Source: Dactylosporangium vinaceum
GTDB lineage: Bacteria > Actinomycetota > Actinomycetes > Mycobacteriales > Micromonosporaceae
DNA: 64,000 bases
Direction: 5' to 3'
Assembly (NCBI RefSeq): GCF_019904175.1
Contig: NZ_CP061913.1
Location: forward strand, 310,001-374,000
Below the pieces are notes generated by a model. It saw only the letters and a program-made list of their open reading frames with translations. It did not search any database and was not told the origin of the DNA. The position numbers and the translations under genes were made by a program. Below are positions 15,724 through 25,059 of the stretch, piece by piece (position 1 is the stretch's first letter; each line of letters begins with the position of its first letter).

Positions 15724-17214
15724 CTACTTCGGGTTGCCGTCCGGGCAGGTGGAGACGGTCAGGTTGACCGCCGTCCCGCCCGGCACGCCGACCCCGCCCT
15801 TCGGGTTCTGAATCTCGACGTCACCGGGGCTCGCGCAGTCCTTGTTCAGCGAGACCTTGCCCACCGTCAGCCCCGCCGCGGTGATGGCGGCGGCCGCGGC
15901 CGACTGCGAATACCCGAGCACGTTCGGCACCGTGAACACCACTGTCCACACCACTGTCCGAGTCGCGCGCGCACCGTTCGCATCGGTGACGGTGAACGTG
16001 ACGGTGTTGCTCGTCGGGCTCGGCCGCACCGTCCCCGAGACCCGCCCCGAGGCGTCGGCACTGAGCCCGGCCGGCAGCCCCGTAACAGTCCACCTGTACG
16101 GCGTCGTGCCGCCCGTCGCGCCCGGAACCAGGCTGAAGGCGGACCCCACGCTCAAAGTGGAGTTGCCGATGGTACCGGCGAGAATCATCGGCACGTCACG
16201 AACGGTCCAGGAGAACGAGACGGCCGCCGTCTGCGCCTGGCTGTCCGTCACCCGAGCGGTGGCGCTCCACGTCCCGACCTGGCTCAAGGTGCCGCTGATC
16301 AGGCCCGCGGAGGTCCCGGTGAGCCCGGTCGGAAGACCATTGAACTTCCAGGTGTACGGCGGGGAGCCCCCGGAAGCGGCCAGCTGCAGGTTGACGCCCT
16401 GGCCGAAGAACCCCACCTGGTTGCCGGGCGAGCCGATGACCGGATCGGGCAGCAGCCCGTCGAGCGCCCCGACCGACACCGGATAGCTGGTCCGCGCCGC
16501 GGCCTGCGTGATGCCCGCCGAGTAGTCGATGTTCGACGGCAGCGGCTGCCCCACCCCGACGAAGATGGTCCCGGCGTCGCCCTGATCCCCGTTGTACGCG
16601 GTGCACACCAGCGCCACTTCCTGACGCCCGTTCACGACCTCACCGCCGACCCCGTGACAGTACGGCAGCAGCTGCACCAGGTTGCTCTGGTTCGCCTGCA
16701 CCAGGGTCGTGCGCAATGCGGTGGTGCTGGCATCCTGCGCCCCGTACGCCTTGGACCGCGCCGCGAGCGCGATCGGCCCGACGATGTTGAGCGCAAACCC
16801 GATCTCGTCGATGGCCGGCTTGTCGTGCGCCTGCGGAATCTTCGCCCAGGCCTGCGACACGCAGTCGCTGCTGTCCGCCGCATACTGCTGCAGCCGATCC
16901 GGGTTCATCAGATTGATGTTGTTGAACTCGATGACCGCGGTGTTGGCGCACGCCTTGATGTCCGCCGCCGCCATCCCGTCGATCTCGGCGACAATCTTGT
17001 TCTGCGAGTCGGTGATCGCCGCCTTGATCTTGGTGATCGCGTCGTCGAGTGTGGTCTCGTTGCCGAACAGGGACTGGTAGACCGAGTAGGCCGTCTTGGC
17101 GTATCCGGCAATGTCACCGACCCCGACGGCCGAGGCCGCGAGCGGATCGACCGCCACGCCCCCGGCCGCCGCAAGGAACGCGGTGAGCATTGCCGTACTC
17201 CTGCGCAGTTTCAT
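15724..17214 (-). CDS. Secreted protein with Ig-like putative domains and a PASTA domain
   Basis: A 496-residue exported protein starting MKLRRSTAMLTAFLAAAGG, with a signal peptide ending near residue 28. The N-terminal 200 residues are helical and contain several cysteines. Two Ig-like domains of the putative-Ig type follow (GGSPPYTWKFNGLPTGLTG and GGTTPYRWTVTGLPAGLSA). The C-terminus is a PASTA-type unit (VPNVLGYSQSAAAAAITAAG, then GDVEIQNPKGGVGVPGG). It is convergent with the beta-helix gene, and its PASTA unit resembles those of both neighbours. Binding partner unknown. Confidence 0.8.
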   Translation of the reverse strand: MKLRRSTAMLTAFLAAAGGVAVDPLAASAVGVGDIAGYAKTAYSVYQSLFGNETTLDDAITKIKAAITDSQNKIVAEIDGMAAADIKACANTAVIEFNNINLMNPDRLQQYAADSSDCVSQAWAKIPQAHDKPAIDEIGFALNIVGPIALAARSKAYGAQDASTTALRTTLVQANQSNLVQLLPYCHGVGGEVVNGRQEVALVCTAYNGDQGDAGTIFVGVGQPLPSNIDYSAGITQAAARTSYPVSVGALDGLLPDPVIGSPGNQVGFFGQGVNLQLAASGGSPPYTWKFNGLPTGLTGTSAGLISGTLSQVGTWSATARVTDSQAQTAAVSFSWTVRDVPMILAGTIGNSTLSVGSAFSLVPGATGGTTPYRWTVTGLPAGLSADASGRVSGTVRPSPTSNTVTFTVTDANGARATRTVVWTVVFTVPNVLGYSQSAAAAAITAAGLTVGKVSLNKDCASPGDVEIQNPKGGVGVPGGTAVNLTVSTCPDGNPK

Positions 17215-17251
17215 GACCTTTGCGCGTTCCACCACGTTCCACTGGGAGGGG

Positions 17252-20200
17252 TCACCGGTCGTCGGCGACGAACTTGCCGAGATTGAAGTACACCACTGTG
17301 CCGGGCTTCACGACGGTCCCGGCCGCCGGCGACTGCTTGAGCACCAGGTCGGCCTTCGTGGCGTCCGATGTGACCACCGGTGCTCCCTGGCTGAACGACA
17401 GGCCCGCACCCGTCGTGGCCCCGATGGCGGCGTTCAGCGTCATGTACAGCAGATTCGGCACCGCCGAGCCGCCCAGCGACACCACGAGGTTCTCGGCGGC
17501 GCCCTCGTTGACGACCGCACCCGGCGCGACCGGCGACTGGGCGATGACCGTGCCGGCCGCGGCCGGGTCGACCTGCCGCGTGAGGCTCCCGACGACCAGG
17601 TTGGCGGCGGCGAGCGCGCCGCGGGCCACGGACTCGCTCACGCCCAGGACATTGGGCATGACCACCTGGCCCGACGGGTTCGCGAGGCCGCTGAACCCGG
17701 GCACGTCGGGGCGCAGGGCGCCCGGCGCCCAGGACGACGCCCAGCCCGTCCACGCGTCGGTGTTCACGGCGGTCTGGGCCTGGGTCCACAGCTTGCCGGA
17801 GTTGTCGACGCCGAACAGCCGCAGCCGGCCGGTCGACGGCTCCAGCCGCGCCGCGACCTGGGTCATCCGGCCGCCGTCCACCTGCTTCCACGCGGCGAAC
17901 TTCGCACTGCCCGCAGGGAAGTCGTAGTTGCGCCAGACCCGCCAGTCGTGGTCGACCGCGAAGAGCGCGACCCGGCCGTCGGGCTGGATCGTGGCCGCGA
18001 CCTTGTTGAACCGCAGCTCGGCCCCGTGGTCGGACGGCACCGCGAAAAGCGTCCAGGCACCCCATGCCCCGCTCGCCTGCACGGCCCGGTGCATCAGCTG
18101 CCCGCGGCTCGTCGTCGCGAACAGCGCAACCCGCCCGTCGGCGTTGCGCACCGCGGCGACCTGCGTGACGAACTGCCCCGCCAGACCGAACCCGCCGGAC
18201 CAGCCCGTGAAGACGGTGCCGCCCGGGCTCTGCTGGCCGCACTGCCACACATCCCCGCCGGCCGTGGCGATGAACAGCTGCATCCGGCCTGTCGCGTCCC
18301 GCACCGCGGTGATCGCGCGCGCGTTGACGTTGGCCAGGCCGACCTGCGACCAGACGCCGCCGGACTGCACGAGCCGGTAGACCCCGCCGTAGGTGGTGGC
18401 GTCGACCGCGTACAGCTCGAGGCCGCCGGCGGTGCTCGTCTCCGCGGCCAGCGCGCGTGCCTTGACGCCGGCGATCGCGGTGAACTGCTCCCAGGCGCCG
18501 CTGCCGGCCGCGTGCGCCCGGGCCATCGTGTCGTCGGTGCGGGTACCGAAGACATCAAGGGTTTGGCCGGTATTCGCGGTGAGCGCCACCGAGGAGCCCC
18601 ACTCGTCGGGCACCGGCAGCGGGAACGGCGCCGGCAGGATCAGCTGGGCGTTGCGGTCGGCGGCGACGCCGCGCCGGCCCAGCTCGCCGTCCGGATTGGT
18701 GAGCGTGTTGCTGCCGCCGGGCCGCTCGGTGGGGTCGTTGGCGGCCAGCTCCCGGGCCAGCGCGGCCAGCGCCGTCGGCGAGCCGAGGTCGCCCTGGTGG
18801 TCGAGCGGCGCGGCGATGTCGACGATCGTGGTGTTGATGCCGATCGTGCCGCGGCCGGCTGTGATCTCGATCAGCCGGCTCTGGATCGGCCAGTCGATGT
18901 GCGATGCGGTGGCGATCTCGTAGAACCCGCCGGTGCCGGGGACGTTGTTGCCCAGCGGGCTGACCACGCCGCGCCGGTGCGCATGGACCTCGTTCTTGTG
19001 GGTGTGTCCGCAGACGTACAGGATCACGTTCGGGAACCGCAGCAGCATCTTCTCGATGCTGTCTCCGTACCAGAAATCGGCGTTGCCCAGGTCGATGAGG
19101 TTGTCGACGTCCTTGTTGTTGATGGACTTGAGCGTATGGTGCGCGAAGACGACGATGAGCCGGTCGGTCGCGCTGTCGTTCGTCACCGGCAGCAGATAGA
19201 GCGAGTCGAGGAAGACGCGGCTGTTCGCCTGCAGCTGGCGCTCGAGCCAGTCGTACTGATCGCGTTCGAGGCGGCCGTTGGCCCCACCGTCGTAGCAGAC
19301 CGTGTCGAGACTGAGGTAGACGATCGGCGCGTCCGGCGACGTGCGCGAATAGTAGGTGTGCGCCGAGGTGCCGTCGCCGGTGAACCCGTGCCCGCGCGGT
19401 GTGCCGCTGGTGTTCCAGTGCCCCAGCGCGAACGCCTTGCGCCCGAGCACCCGCCGGCTCCTGTCGGCCGTCACCGGCTTGAACTGCAGGTTGTCCACGA
19501 ACAGGTTGAGCGTGCCGACGTTGAGACCGTCGTGCAGGATGACCTGGCCGCTCGTGATGAGGCTGTCGTACGCCTTCTGTCCGGACTCGGCGAACCCGGA
19601 GATGTCGTGGAGGTTTCCGCCGACCGTTTCCACGACCGTCGGGTCGACCGGGTAGTTGCCCTGGATCTCCCCGTCGTGATTGCCCATCACCGCGTACCAC
19701 GGCATGCCCAGCCCGGTCGACGTGAACGATCGGCGGGCCGCCTTGAGCAGGCCCGGCACGACCGGCAGGCCGTACCTGGACCGGTAGAAGTCGACGCCGC
19801 CGATGGTATCGCCCTCGGGTGACCAGTAGGCCTGCTCGTGGGCGAACCCGCCCCAGCTCGCCGACACCGACTCCTCACTGCCGGCCGCCCCGGACACCGG
19901 GGTGATCTGGTGGCCGCCGTCGAGCAGATCGATGTACCAGCGCGTCTCGTTCCACTGGCAGTTGTCCACCATGTCTCCGGTGGCCACCGCGAAACTGAAC
20001 GGCCGCCCCGTCATCGGCCCGCGCCCGGCCCCGCGGATCCCCTGCACCATCGCCTCGACCAGCTGCGTCGACAGCATCTCGTGCGGCCGATACGCGGAGC
20101 TCGTCGACACGTCGGTGACGGTGCTGCCGAGGTCGGCCCACCTATCGGTCCACTCGACCCGCCCCGGCGACTTGTCGTCGACCACCTGCATGTCCGTGAT

Positions 20201-20509
20201 GTGGACGAACGCCTCCAGCGCCCGGGTCTGGTGCGAGTACACGTCCGCGAGCTCGGCCCGCACGATGTGGTGCTCACCCGGCCCGGAGGAGAGCTTCACG
20301 TAGTCGGTCCAGGTCTGCACGTCCTGGCGGGCCGCCTGCTTCACCGTCCGGTCCAGGGTCGTGACCCCGCCGAACAGTCCCCGGCCGTCCCCGGGCGACA
20401 CCTCGTCGGCGTAGGCCGCGAGCATCGGCCCGGCTATGGTCCCCGCCTCCACGGCCGCCGCCACCGCCGCCGCGGCGGCCAGCTTCAACACATCTCGTCG
20501 ACTTGTCAT
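17252..20509 (-). CDS. Tat-exported metallophosphoesterase with PASTA domains
   Basis: A 1085-residue extracellular phosphoesterase. The start at 20509 is chosen because it gives the twin-arginine signal [20 protein letters not shown]. The dinuclear-metal motifs occur in order: [29 protein letters not shown] and CGHTHKNE. This layout resembles the PPA1498-type metallophosphoesterases described in actinobacteria. After about residue 600 comes a propeller-like region ([20 protein letters not shown] and similar repeats). Two PASTA units then follow ([20 protein letters not shown] and [19 protein letters not shown]). Substrate unknown. Confidence 0.85.
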   Translation of the reverse strand: MTSRRDVLKLAAAAAVAAAVEAGTIAGPMLAAYADEVSPGDGRGLFGGVTTLDRTVKQAARQDVQTWTDYVKLSSGPGEHHIVRAELADVYSHQTRALEAFVHITDMQVVDDKSPGRVEWTDRWADLGSTVTDVSTSSAYRPHEMLSTQLVEAMVQGIRGAGRGPMTGRPFSFAVATGDMVDNCQWNETRWYIDLLDGGHQITPVSGAAGSEESVSASWGGFAHEQAYWSPEGDTIGGVDFYRSRYGLPVVPGLLKAARRSFTSTGLGMPWYAVMGNHDGEIQGNYPVDPTVVETVGGNLHDISGFAESGQKAYDSLITSGQVILHDGLNVGTLNLFVDNLQFKPVTADRSRRVLGRKAFALGHWNTSGTPRGHGFTGDGTSAHTYYSRTSPDAPIVYLSLDTVCYDGGANGRLERDQYDWLERQLQANSRVFLDSLYLLPVTNDSATDRLIVVFAHHTLKSINNKDVDNLIDLGNADFWYGDSIEKMLLRFPNVILYVCGHTHKNEVHAHRRGVVSPLGNNVPGTGGFYEIATASHIDWPIQSRLIEITAGRGTIGINTTIVDIAAPLDHQGDLGSPTALAALARELAANDPTERPGGSNTLTNPDGELGRRGVAADRNAQLILPAPFPLPVPDEWGSSVALTANTGQTLDVFGTRTDDTMARAHAAGSGAWEQFTAIAGVKARALAAETSTAGGLELYAVDATTYGGVYRLVQSGGVWSQVGLANVNARAITAVRDATGRMQLFIATAGGDVWQCGQQSPGGTVFTGWSGGFGLAGQFVTQVAAVRNADGRVALFATTSRGQLMHRAVQASGAWGAWTLFAVPSDHGAELRFNKVAATIQPDGRVALFAVDHDWRVWRNYDFPAGSAKFAAWKQVDGGRMTQVAARLEPSTGRLRLFGVDNSGKLWTQAQTAVNTDAWTGWASSWAPGALRPDVPGFSGLANPSGQVVMPNVLGVSESVARGALAAANLVVGSLTRQVDPAAAGTVIAQSPVAPGAVVNEGAAENLVVSLGGSAVPNLLYMTLNAAIGATTGAGLSFSQGAPVVTSDATKADLVLKQSPAAGTVVKPGTVVYFNLGKFVADDR

Positions 20510-20685
20510 GTGAGGTTCGCGTTCCACCTCGTTCCAACCCGAACGGTCTGAGCCATCGTCTCCACCCGATGCGTGCGTCTCCACCCACGGGTTGATGCCG
20601 TGGATCAATTCCTGCGCCGACGCGACCGGCCCGGGGCGGGCCATAGCGTATGGGCCATCGACGTTCCCGGTCGGAAGGAAGCCCG

Positions 20686-20814
20686 ATGCACCACCTGTTT
20701 CTGATCCCGGTCCTGAGCCTCATGCTCGTAGCACCGTTCATCGCGGACTTCCTCCTGGACGACCGGCCGCTCGTCGGCTCCCGCACCCGGCTCGAGAAAG
20801 GTCCCCGTCGATGA
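20686..20814 (+). CDS. Small membrane protein (42 residues)
   Basis: A short open frame, [20 protein letters not shown], followed by a charged tail ending RLEKGPRR. The Shine-Dalgarno GGAAGGA lies 8 nt before its ATG, and its TGA overlaps the next ATG (ATGA at 20811-20814). One membrane helix is predicted by eye. Coupling to the following membrane protein and sensor kinase suggests a small accessory subunit. No family was recognised. Confidence 0.65.
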   Translation: MHHLFLIPVLSLMLVAPFIADFLLDDRPLVGSRTRLEKGPRR

Positions 20815-21329
20815 CGAACGTGCAGCTGCTCGCCGCGATCGGCCTCGGGGTGGCGTTCGCCGCCCTCGTGATCAGCCGGCAGGTCCGCCGGCGCGCGGTC
20901 ACCCCGCGGGGCCTCATCATCCTGCCGGTCTGGTTCCTGATCCTGTCACTGCTCGCCGACCACCGGATGGTCTACCGCCTCGACTCCGCGCTCGCGATCG
21001 GCTTCTTCGCCGTCGGGGTCGCGTTCGCCGTGGCGATGGGGTTCGCCCGGGCGGCGACGCTGAGGGTGTGGGGTACGGACGCCGGGCCCATGTGTGAAGG
21101 CGACTGGCGCACCGGTGTGCTGTGGGTCGCCACGATCGCGGTGCGTGTGGGAGTGTTCCTCCTCGCGGCCAGGCTCGGCGCGCAGGAGGGGATGGGCGAG
21201 GCGATGGTGTTCGTGGCAGTGACGCTCGGGACGCAGAACGTGCTGCTCGCCCGGCGTGCGGGCCTGTTCAAGCCGGCCCCGGCCCTGACACCTGCCCCGA
21301 CGCCGGCCCGCGTCCGGGAATCCGTCTGA
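20811..21329 (+). CDS. Multi-pass membrane protein upstream of a sensor kinase
   Basis: A 172-residue protein with about four hydrophobic helices (for example LLAAIGLGVAFAALVI and LIILPVWFLILSLLA), resembling the small DUF1453-like membrane proteins often encoded with NarL-type two-component systems. That family name is tentative. Its stop codon overlaps the histidine kinase start (TGATG at 21327-21331), so the genes form one coupled operon. Confidence 0.65.
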   Translation: MTNVQLLAAIGLGVAFAALVISRQVRRRAVTPRGLIILPVWFLILSLLADHRMVYRLDSALAIGFFAVGVAFAVAMGFARAATLRVWGTDAGPMCEGDWRTGVLWVATIAVRVGVFLLAARLGAQEGMGEAMVFVAVTLGTQNVLLARRAGLFKPAPALTPAPTPARVRESV

Positions 21330-22441
21330 TGTCGCTGCTCCGACGGCTCCGCCCGACCGCGTCCGGTGTGGCGCTCGGGCGGGTCGTCGGCGCGCTCCTG
21401 TTCGTGGCCGCCGCCGTCCTCGTGGTGCCGGCTGATCTGCGCTGGCTGGCGCTGGCGTGCGCGGCGGTTGCGGTCACGGGGGCCGTCTTCAGCTGGCGCG
21501 CGCGGGCTGACCAGCCCATACGCAGAGTGATCGCGCTGGTGGTCATGGCGGCCGGCGGCCACGCCCTGTACATCGTGGACCCGGCGTCCCCCGGGTGGCT
21601 CCCCGCCGGCATCGCCATCTCCGTCGCGCTGGCGGCCCTGCCGCTTGTCCTCGCGGTACCGTTCGTCCTGGTCACCATCGCCACCGCCGCCGTGATCGCC
21701 GAGCTGCGCAACCCGACGGCCCTGGTCCCGATGATGGCCGGCTGCATCGGCTTCGCCGTCCTGGGCGTCGTGGTGGGCAGCTCCAGGCAGCGGGCCGACC
21801 AGGCCGAACGCCTCCTGGCCAGCGAAAAGGCAACACAGGAAGCAGAGGCCAGGGCTCAGGTGTACGCCGAGCGAGCCCGCCTGGCGCGCGAGATCCACGA
21901 CATCCTGGCCCACACCCTGTCAGCGCAGATCGTCGGGCTGGAGAGCGCCCGCCTCCTGCTGCGCCGCAACGCGCCGGCGGAGGCCGTGCTGCAGCAGATC
22001 GACCAGGCCCAGAAACTGGCCCGCGAGGGCCTGGACGAGACCCGCCAGGCTGTCCACTCCCTGCGCGGCGACACCCGCCCGACCGCCGACACCGTGCGCG
22101 AACTGGCCGCGTCCGCCAACGCTCGGCTGACTGTCGAGGGCCCGGTCGAGCCGCTGTCTCCGGAGGCCGGGCTGGCCGTCGAGCGAACCGTCCGCGAGGC
22201 GCTCACGAACGTCCGCAAACACGCCCCGGGCGCGGCGGTGCGGGTCCGCCTGTCGTATGCGCCGTCGCAGGTCGAGGTCGAGGTGTGTGACAACGGTTCG
22301 GCATCGCGCTCGGAGCTGGACTTCACGGGCGGGGGATACGGGTTGGCGGGCCTGCGTGAGCGGGCCGAACTGCTGGGCGGCAAGCTTGACGCAGGTCCGG
22401 TGGACGAAGGGTTCCGGGTGTGGCTGACGATCCCGAGATGA
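21329..22441 (+). CDS. NarL-type sensor histidine kinase
   Basis: A 370-residue kinase. Residues 1-150 hold five to six membrane helices with almost no extracellular loop, so it probably senses the membrane or a lipid-soluble cue. The dimerisation/phosphoacceptor helix is LAREIHDILAHTLSAQ with His190 (HisKA_3 type). The C-terminal ATPase has VREALTNVRKHAPGA (N box), VEVCDNGS (G1) and GGGYGLAGLRERAELLGG (G2). It overlaps the response regulator gene by 4 nt (ATGA). Its downstream target is unknown. Confidence 0.92.
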   Translation: MSLLRRLRPTASGVALGRVVGALLFVAAAVLVVPADLRWLALACAAVAVTGAVFSWRARADQPIRRVIALVVMAAGGHALYIVDPASPGWLPAGIAISVALAALPLVLAVPFVLVTIATAAVIAELRNPTALVPMMAGCIGFAVLGVVVGSSRQRADQAERLLASEKATQEAEARAQVYAERARLAREIHDILAHTLSAQIVGLESARLLLRRNAPAEAVLQQIDQAQKLAREGLDETRQAVHSLRGDTRPTADTVRELAASANARLTVEGPVEPLSPEAGLAVERTVREALTNVRKHAPGAAVRVRLSYAPSQVEVEVCDNGSASRSELDFTGGGYGLAGLRERAELLGGKLDAGPVDEGFRVWLTIPR

Positions 22442-23085
22442 CGACCATCCGCGTGGTGATCGCCGACGACCAGCGGGTGATCCGCGACGGCATGAAGCTC
22501 ATGCTCACGCTGATGGACAACATCGAAGTCGTAGGCGTGGCGAGCGACGGCGACGAGGCCGTCGCGCTCGTCGCCGAGCACGACCCCGACGTGGTGCTGA
22601 TGGACCTGCGCATGCCCCGCTGCGACGGCGTCACGGCGACCCGCGCGATCCGCGCCGACCACCCGCGCACGCAGATCGTGGTCCTGACCACGTTTGCCGA
22701 GAACAACGAGATGCTCGCCGCGCTGCGCGCCGGGGCCCGCGGCTACCTGACCAAGGACGCGGACGCCGACCAGGTGGTCCAGGCCCTGCGCCGGGTGGCC
22801 TCCGGCCAGGCCGATCTGGCGCCCGAGGTGCAGAATCGGCTCCTGGACATGCTGCCCCCGGACCGCCCGCTGCGCGACGGCCCACCCCCGGACGGCCTGA
22901 CCGACCGCGAACTGGAGGTCCTCCAACTGGTGGCCACCGGCATGTCCAACGCCGACATCGCCACCCAGCTGGTGGTGAGCGAGGCGACGGTCAAGACCCA
23001 CATCAACCACCTGTTCGCGAAGACCGGCGCCCGCGACCGGGCCCAGGCCGTCGCCTACGCCTACCGCAACGGCCTGGCGCTCTGA
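22438..23085 (+). CDS. NarL/LuxR-type response regulator
   Basis: A 215-residue regulator. The receiver domain has the acidic pair Asp10-Asp11 and the phosphoacceptor Asp56 (VVLMDLRMP), then the switch residues VLTTF and the lysine in YLTKDA. The C-terminal LuxR helix-turn-helix reads TDRELEVLQLVATGMSNADI, then VSEATVKTHINHLFAKTG. The ATG at 22438, inside the stop of the kinase gene, is preferred over an upstream in-frame GTG because of the coupling and because the receiver fold begins at TTIRVVIADD. Confidence 0.94.
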   Translation: MTTIRVVIADDQRVIRDGMKLMLTLMDNIEVVGVASDGDEAVALVAEHDPDVVLMDLRMPRCDGVTATRAIRADHPRTQIVVLTTFAENNEMLAALRAGARGYLTKDADADQVVQALRRVASGQADLAPEVQNRLLDMLPPDRPLRDGPPPDGLTDRELEVLQLVATGMSNADIATQLVVSEATVKTHINHLFAKTGARDRAQAVAYAYRNGLAL

Positions 23086-23129
23086 CGATCTCCCGTTTCG
23101 GCGGGCCCGGTCCGCGGGTATCAGCCGGC

Positions 23130-23654
23130 ATGGATCGGCACTTCGTCAAGGCGCTGCTCTACGCCTGGGACCGCGATGAGTTCCGGGAGGGCCTGCAGCA
23201 CCTGATCGACCTGGACGAGGTGACGACCCTGCTGGCCGCGCTGTCCGTCGAGGACCACGACCACGAGGTCGAGCGCAGAGTGCTTGACCTCGTCCGCTCA
23301 GGCCTGGACGCCGCCGAGATCCGCCGCGCCACCCTGCTGCTCATCGAGGACGACGACGTCCGGGAAAACCTCGCCGCCGGCATCACCGCAAGCCTCGCCG
23401 ACCGCCCCGACCTGGCCCGCTCGATCCGCTCCGCGCTCGACGACCCCGAGGTGCGCACCGAACTGCGCGAAGCGCTCGAGTCCGCGCCGCTGCGGGCGGT
23501 GATCTGGCAGGTCGCCGAGAACCAGTTCGAGGGCCGCCGCTGGGCCCTGATCCGCACCGCCCTGGTCCTCGTCGTGCGCCACCGCCACGCCCGCCGCCTG
23601 ACCTGGGCGCTGCGCCGGCACGGCCTGATCCGCGCCCTGCGCAGCGGAGACTGA
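23130..23654 (+). CDS. Helical hypothetical protein
   Basis: A 174-residue protein, highly charged and predicted to be all helical (RHFVKALLYAWDRDEFREGL, EVERRVLDLVRSGLDAAEI), with no signal peptide, membrane helix or cysteine motif. Several segments look like degenerate helical repeats of about 30 residues containing Asp-Leu and Arg-Ala pairs. It follows the response regulator by 44 bp on the same strand and converges with the fumarase gene. Function unknown. Confidence 0.6.
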   Translation: MDRHFVKALLYAWDRDEFREGLQHLIDLDEVTTLLAALSVEDHDHEVERRVLDLVRSGLDAAEIRRATLLLIEDDDVRENLAAGITASLADRPDLARSIRSALDDPEVRTELREALESAPLRAVIWQVAENQFEGRRWALIRTALVLVVRHRHARRLTWALRRHGLIRALRSGD

Positions 23655-23662
23655 CTCGGCGA

Positions 23663-25048
23663 TCAGTTCGGGTTGGCCATGCCGAGCAGGTCGAGGGCCT
23701 CGTCCAGCTGCTGCTCGGTGAGCGTCCCGCGCTCCACGTGCCCGCGGGCCAGGACGACCTCGCGGATGGTGCGGTCCTCCTTCAGGGCCTGCTTGGCGAC
23801 GGCCGCCGCCTCCTCGTAGCCCAGGTACCGGTTCAGCGGCGTCACGATCGACGGGGAGCCGGCCGCGTACGCCTCCAGCACCGAGGCGTTGGCCGCCAGG
23901 TCCACGATGCACCGCTCCTCGAACAGCCGGGCGACGTTCGCCAGCAAGCGAATCGACTCGAGAAGGTTGCGCGAGATCACCGGCAGCATCACGTTGAGCT
24001 CGAAGTCGCCCTGCGACCCCGAGAACGCCACCGCCGCGTCGTTCCCGATCACCTGGGCCACGACCTGGCGGATCGCCTCGGGGATCACCGGGTTCACCTT
24101 CCCGGGCATGATCGACGACCCCGGCTGCAGGTCCGGGATCGCCAGCTCCCGCAGCCCGGCCCGCGGCCCCGAACCCATCCACCGGATGTCGTTGGCGATC
24201 TTGTACAGCCCCACCGCGACGGTCCGGATGACCCCTGACGCCTCGACGAGCGAGTCCCGCGCCCCCTGCGCCTCGAAGTGGTTGCGGGCCTCGGTCAGCG
24301 GCAGCGAAGTCGTCTCCGCCAGCAGCGCGATCACCCGCGGCGCAAACCCCGAAGGCGTGTTCAGCCCGGTCCCGACCGCCGTCCCGCCCAGGGGCAGCTC
24401 GGCGACCCGGGGCAGCACTGCCGCGATCCGCTCGACGCCGTAGCGGACCTGCGCCGCATATCCGGAGAACTCCTGCCCCAGGGTCACCGGGGTCGCGTCC
24501 ATGAGATGCGTACGCCCGGCTTTGACCAACGGCGCGAACTCGTCGGCCTTGCGCTCGAGCGCCGACGCCAACGACGCCAGCGCGGGCGTCAACGTGTGCG
24601 CGAGCTCGGAGGCGACGGCGATGTGGATGGCCGAGGGGAAGACGTCGTTCGAGGACTGCGACGCGTTCACGTGGTCGTTCGGGTGCACCGGCGACGACAG
24701 TGCCCGCGAGGCGAGCGTCGCGATGACCTCGTTGACGTTCATGTTCGACGACGTCCCGGAGCCGGTCTGGAACACATCGATCGGGAACTGATCCGCGTGC
24801 TCGCCGTCCGCGACCGCGCGCGCCGCGTCGGCGATGGCCTCCGAAACGTCCGGCGGGAGTACCCCGAGCGAGCCGTTGACCGCTGCCGCCGCGGCCTTGA
24901 CGGCGGCCAGAGCGCGGATCAGCGACCCTTCCAGCACCATCCCGGAGATGGGGAAGTTCTCGACGGCCCGCTGCGTCTGGGCCCGCCACAGGGCCGACGC
25001 GGGGACGCGGACCTCACCCATGGTGTCGTGCTCGATGCGGTACTCCAT
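23663..25048 (-). CDS. fumC: Class II fumarate hydratase
   Basis: A 461-residue cytosolic TCA-cycle enzyme that interconverts fumarate and malate. The superfamily signature is [11 protein letters not shown]. The substrate-binding segments [31 protein letters not shown] and [15 protein letters not shown] are all present. The C-terminus [20 protein letters not shown] matches the fumarase C-terminal domain. The ATG at 25048 begins the conserved [16 protein letters not shown]. Aspartate ammonia-lyase is the main alternative, but the [13 protein letters not shown] and GTAVGTGLN segments favour fumarase. Confidence 0.9.
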   Translation of the reverse strand: MEYRIEHDTMGEVRVPASALWRAQTQRAVENFPISGMVLEGSLIRALAAVKAAAAAVNGSLGVLPPDVSEAIADAARAVADGEHADQFPIDVFQTGSGTSSNMNVNEVIATLASRALSSPVHPNDHVNASQSSNDVFPSAIHIAVASELAHTLTPALASLASALERKADEFAPLVKAGRTHLMDATPVTLGQEFSGYAAQVRYGVERIAAVLPRVAELPLGGTAVGTGLNTPSGFAPRVIALLAETTSLPLTEARNHFEAQGARDSLVEASGVIRTVAVGLYKIANDIRWMGSGPRAGLRELAIPDLQPGSSIMPGKVNPVIPEAIRQVVAQVIGNDAAVAFSGSQGDFELNVMLPVISRNLLESIRLLANVARLFEERCIVDLAANASVLEAYAAGSPSIVTPLNRYLGYEEAAAVAKQALKEDRTIREVVLARGHVERGTLTEQQLDEALDLLGMANPN

Positions 25049-25059
25049 CAACCCATCAT

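Noticed and set aside
17096..19822. A 908-residue + strand frame opposite the metallophosphoesterase
   Set aside because: The opposite strand carries a complete set of metallophosphoesterase motifs and a Tat signal. This frame has none and is Arg/Gly/Asp-rich.
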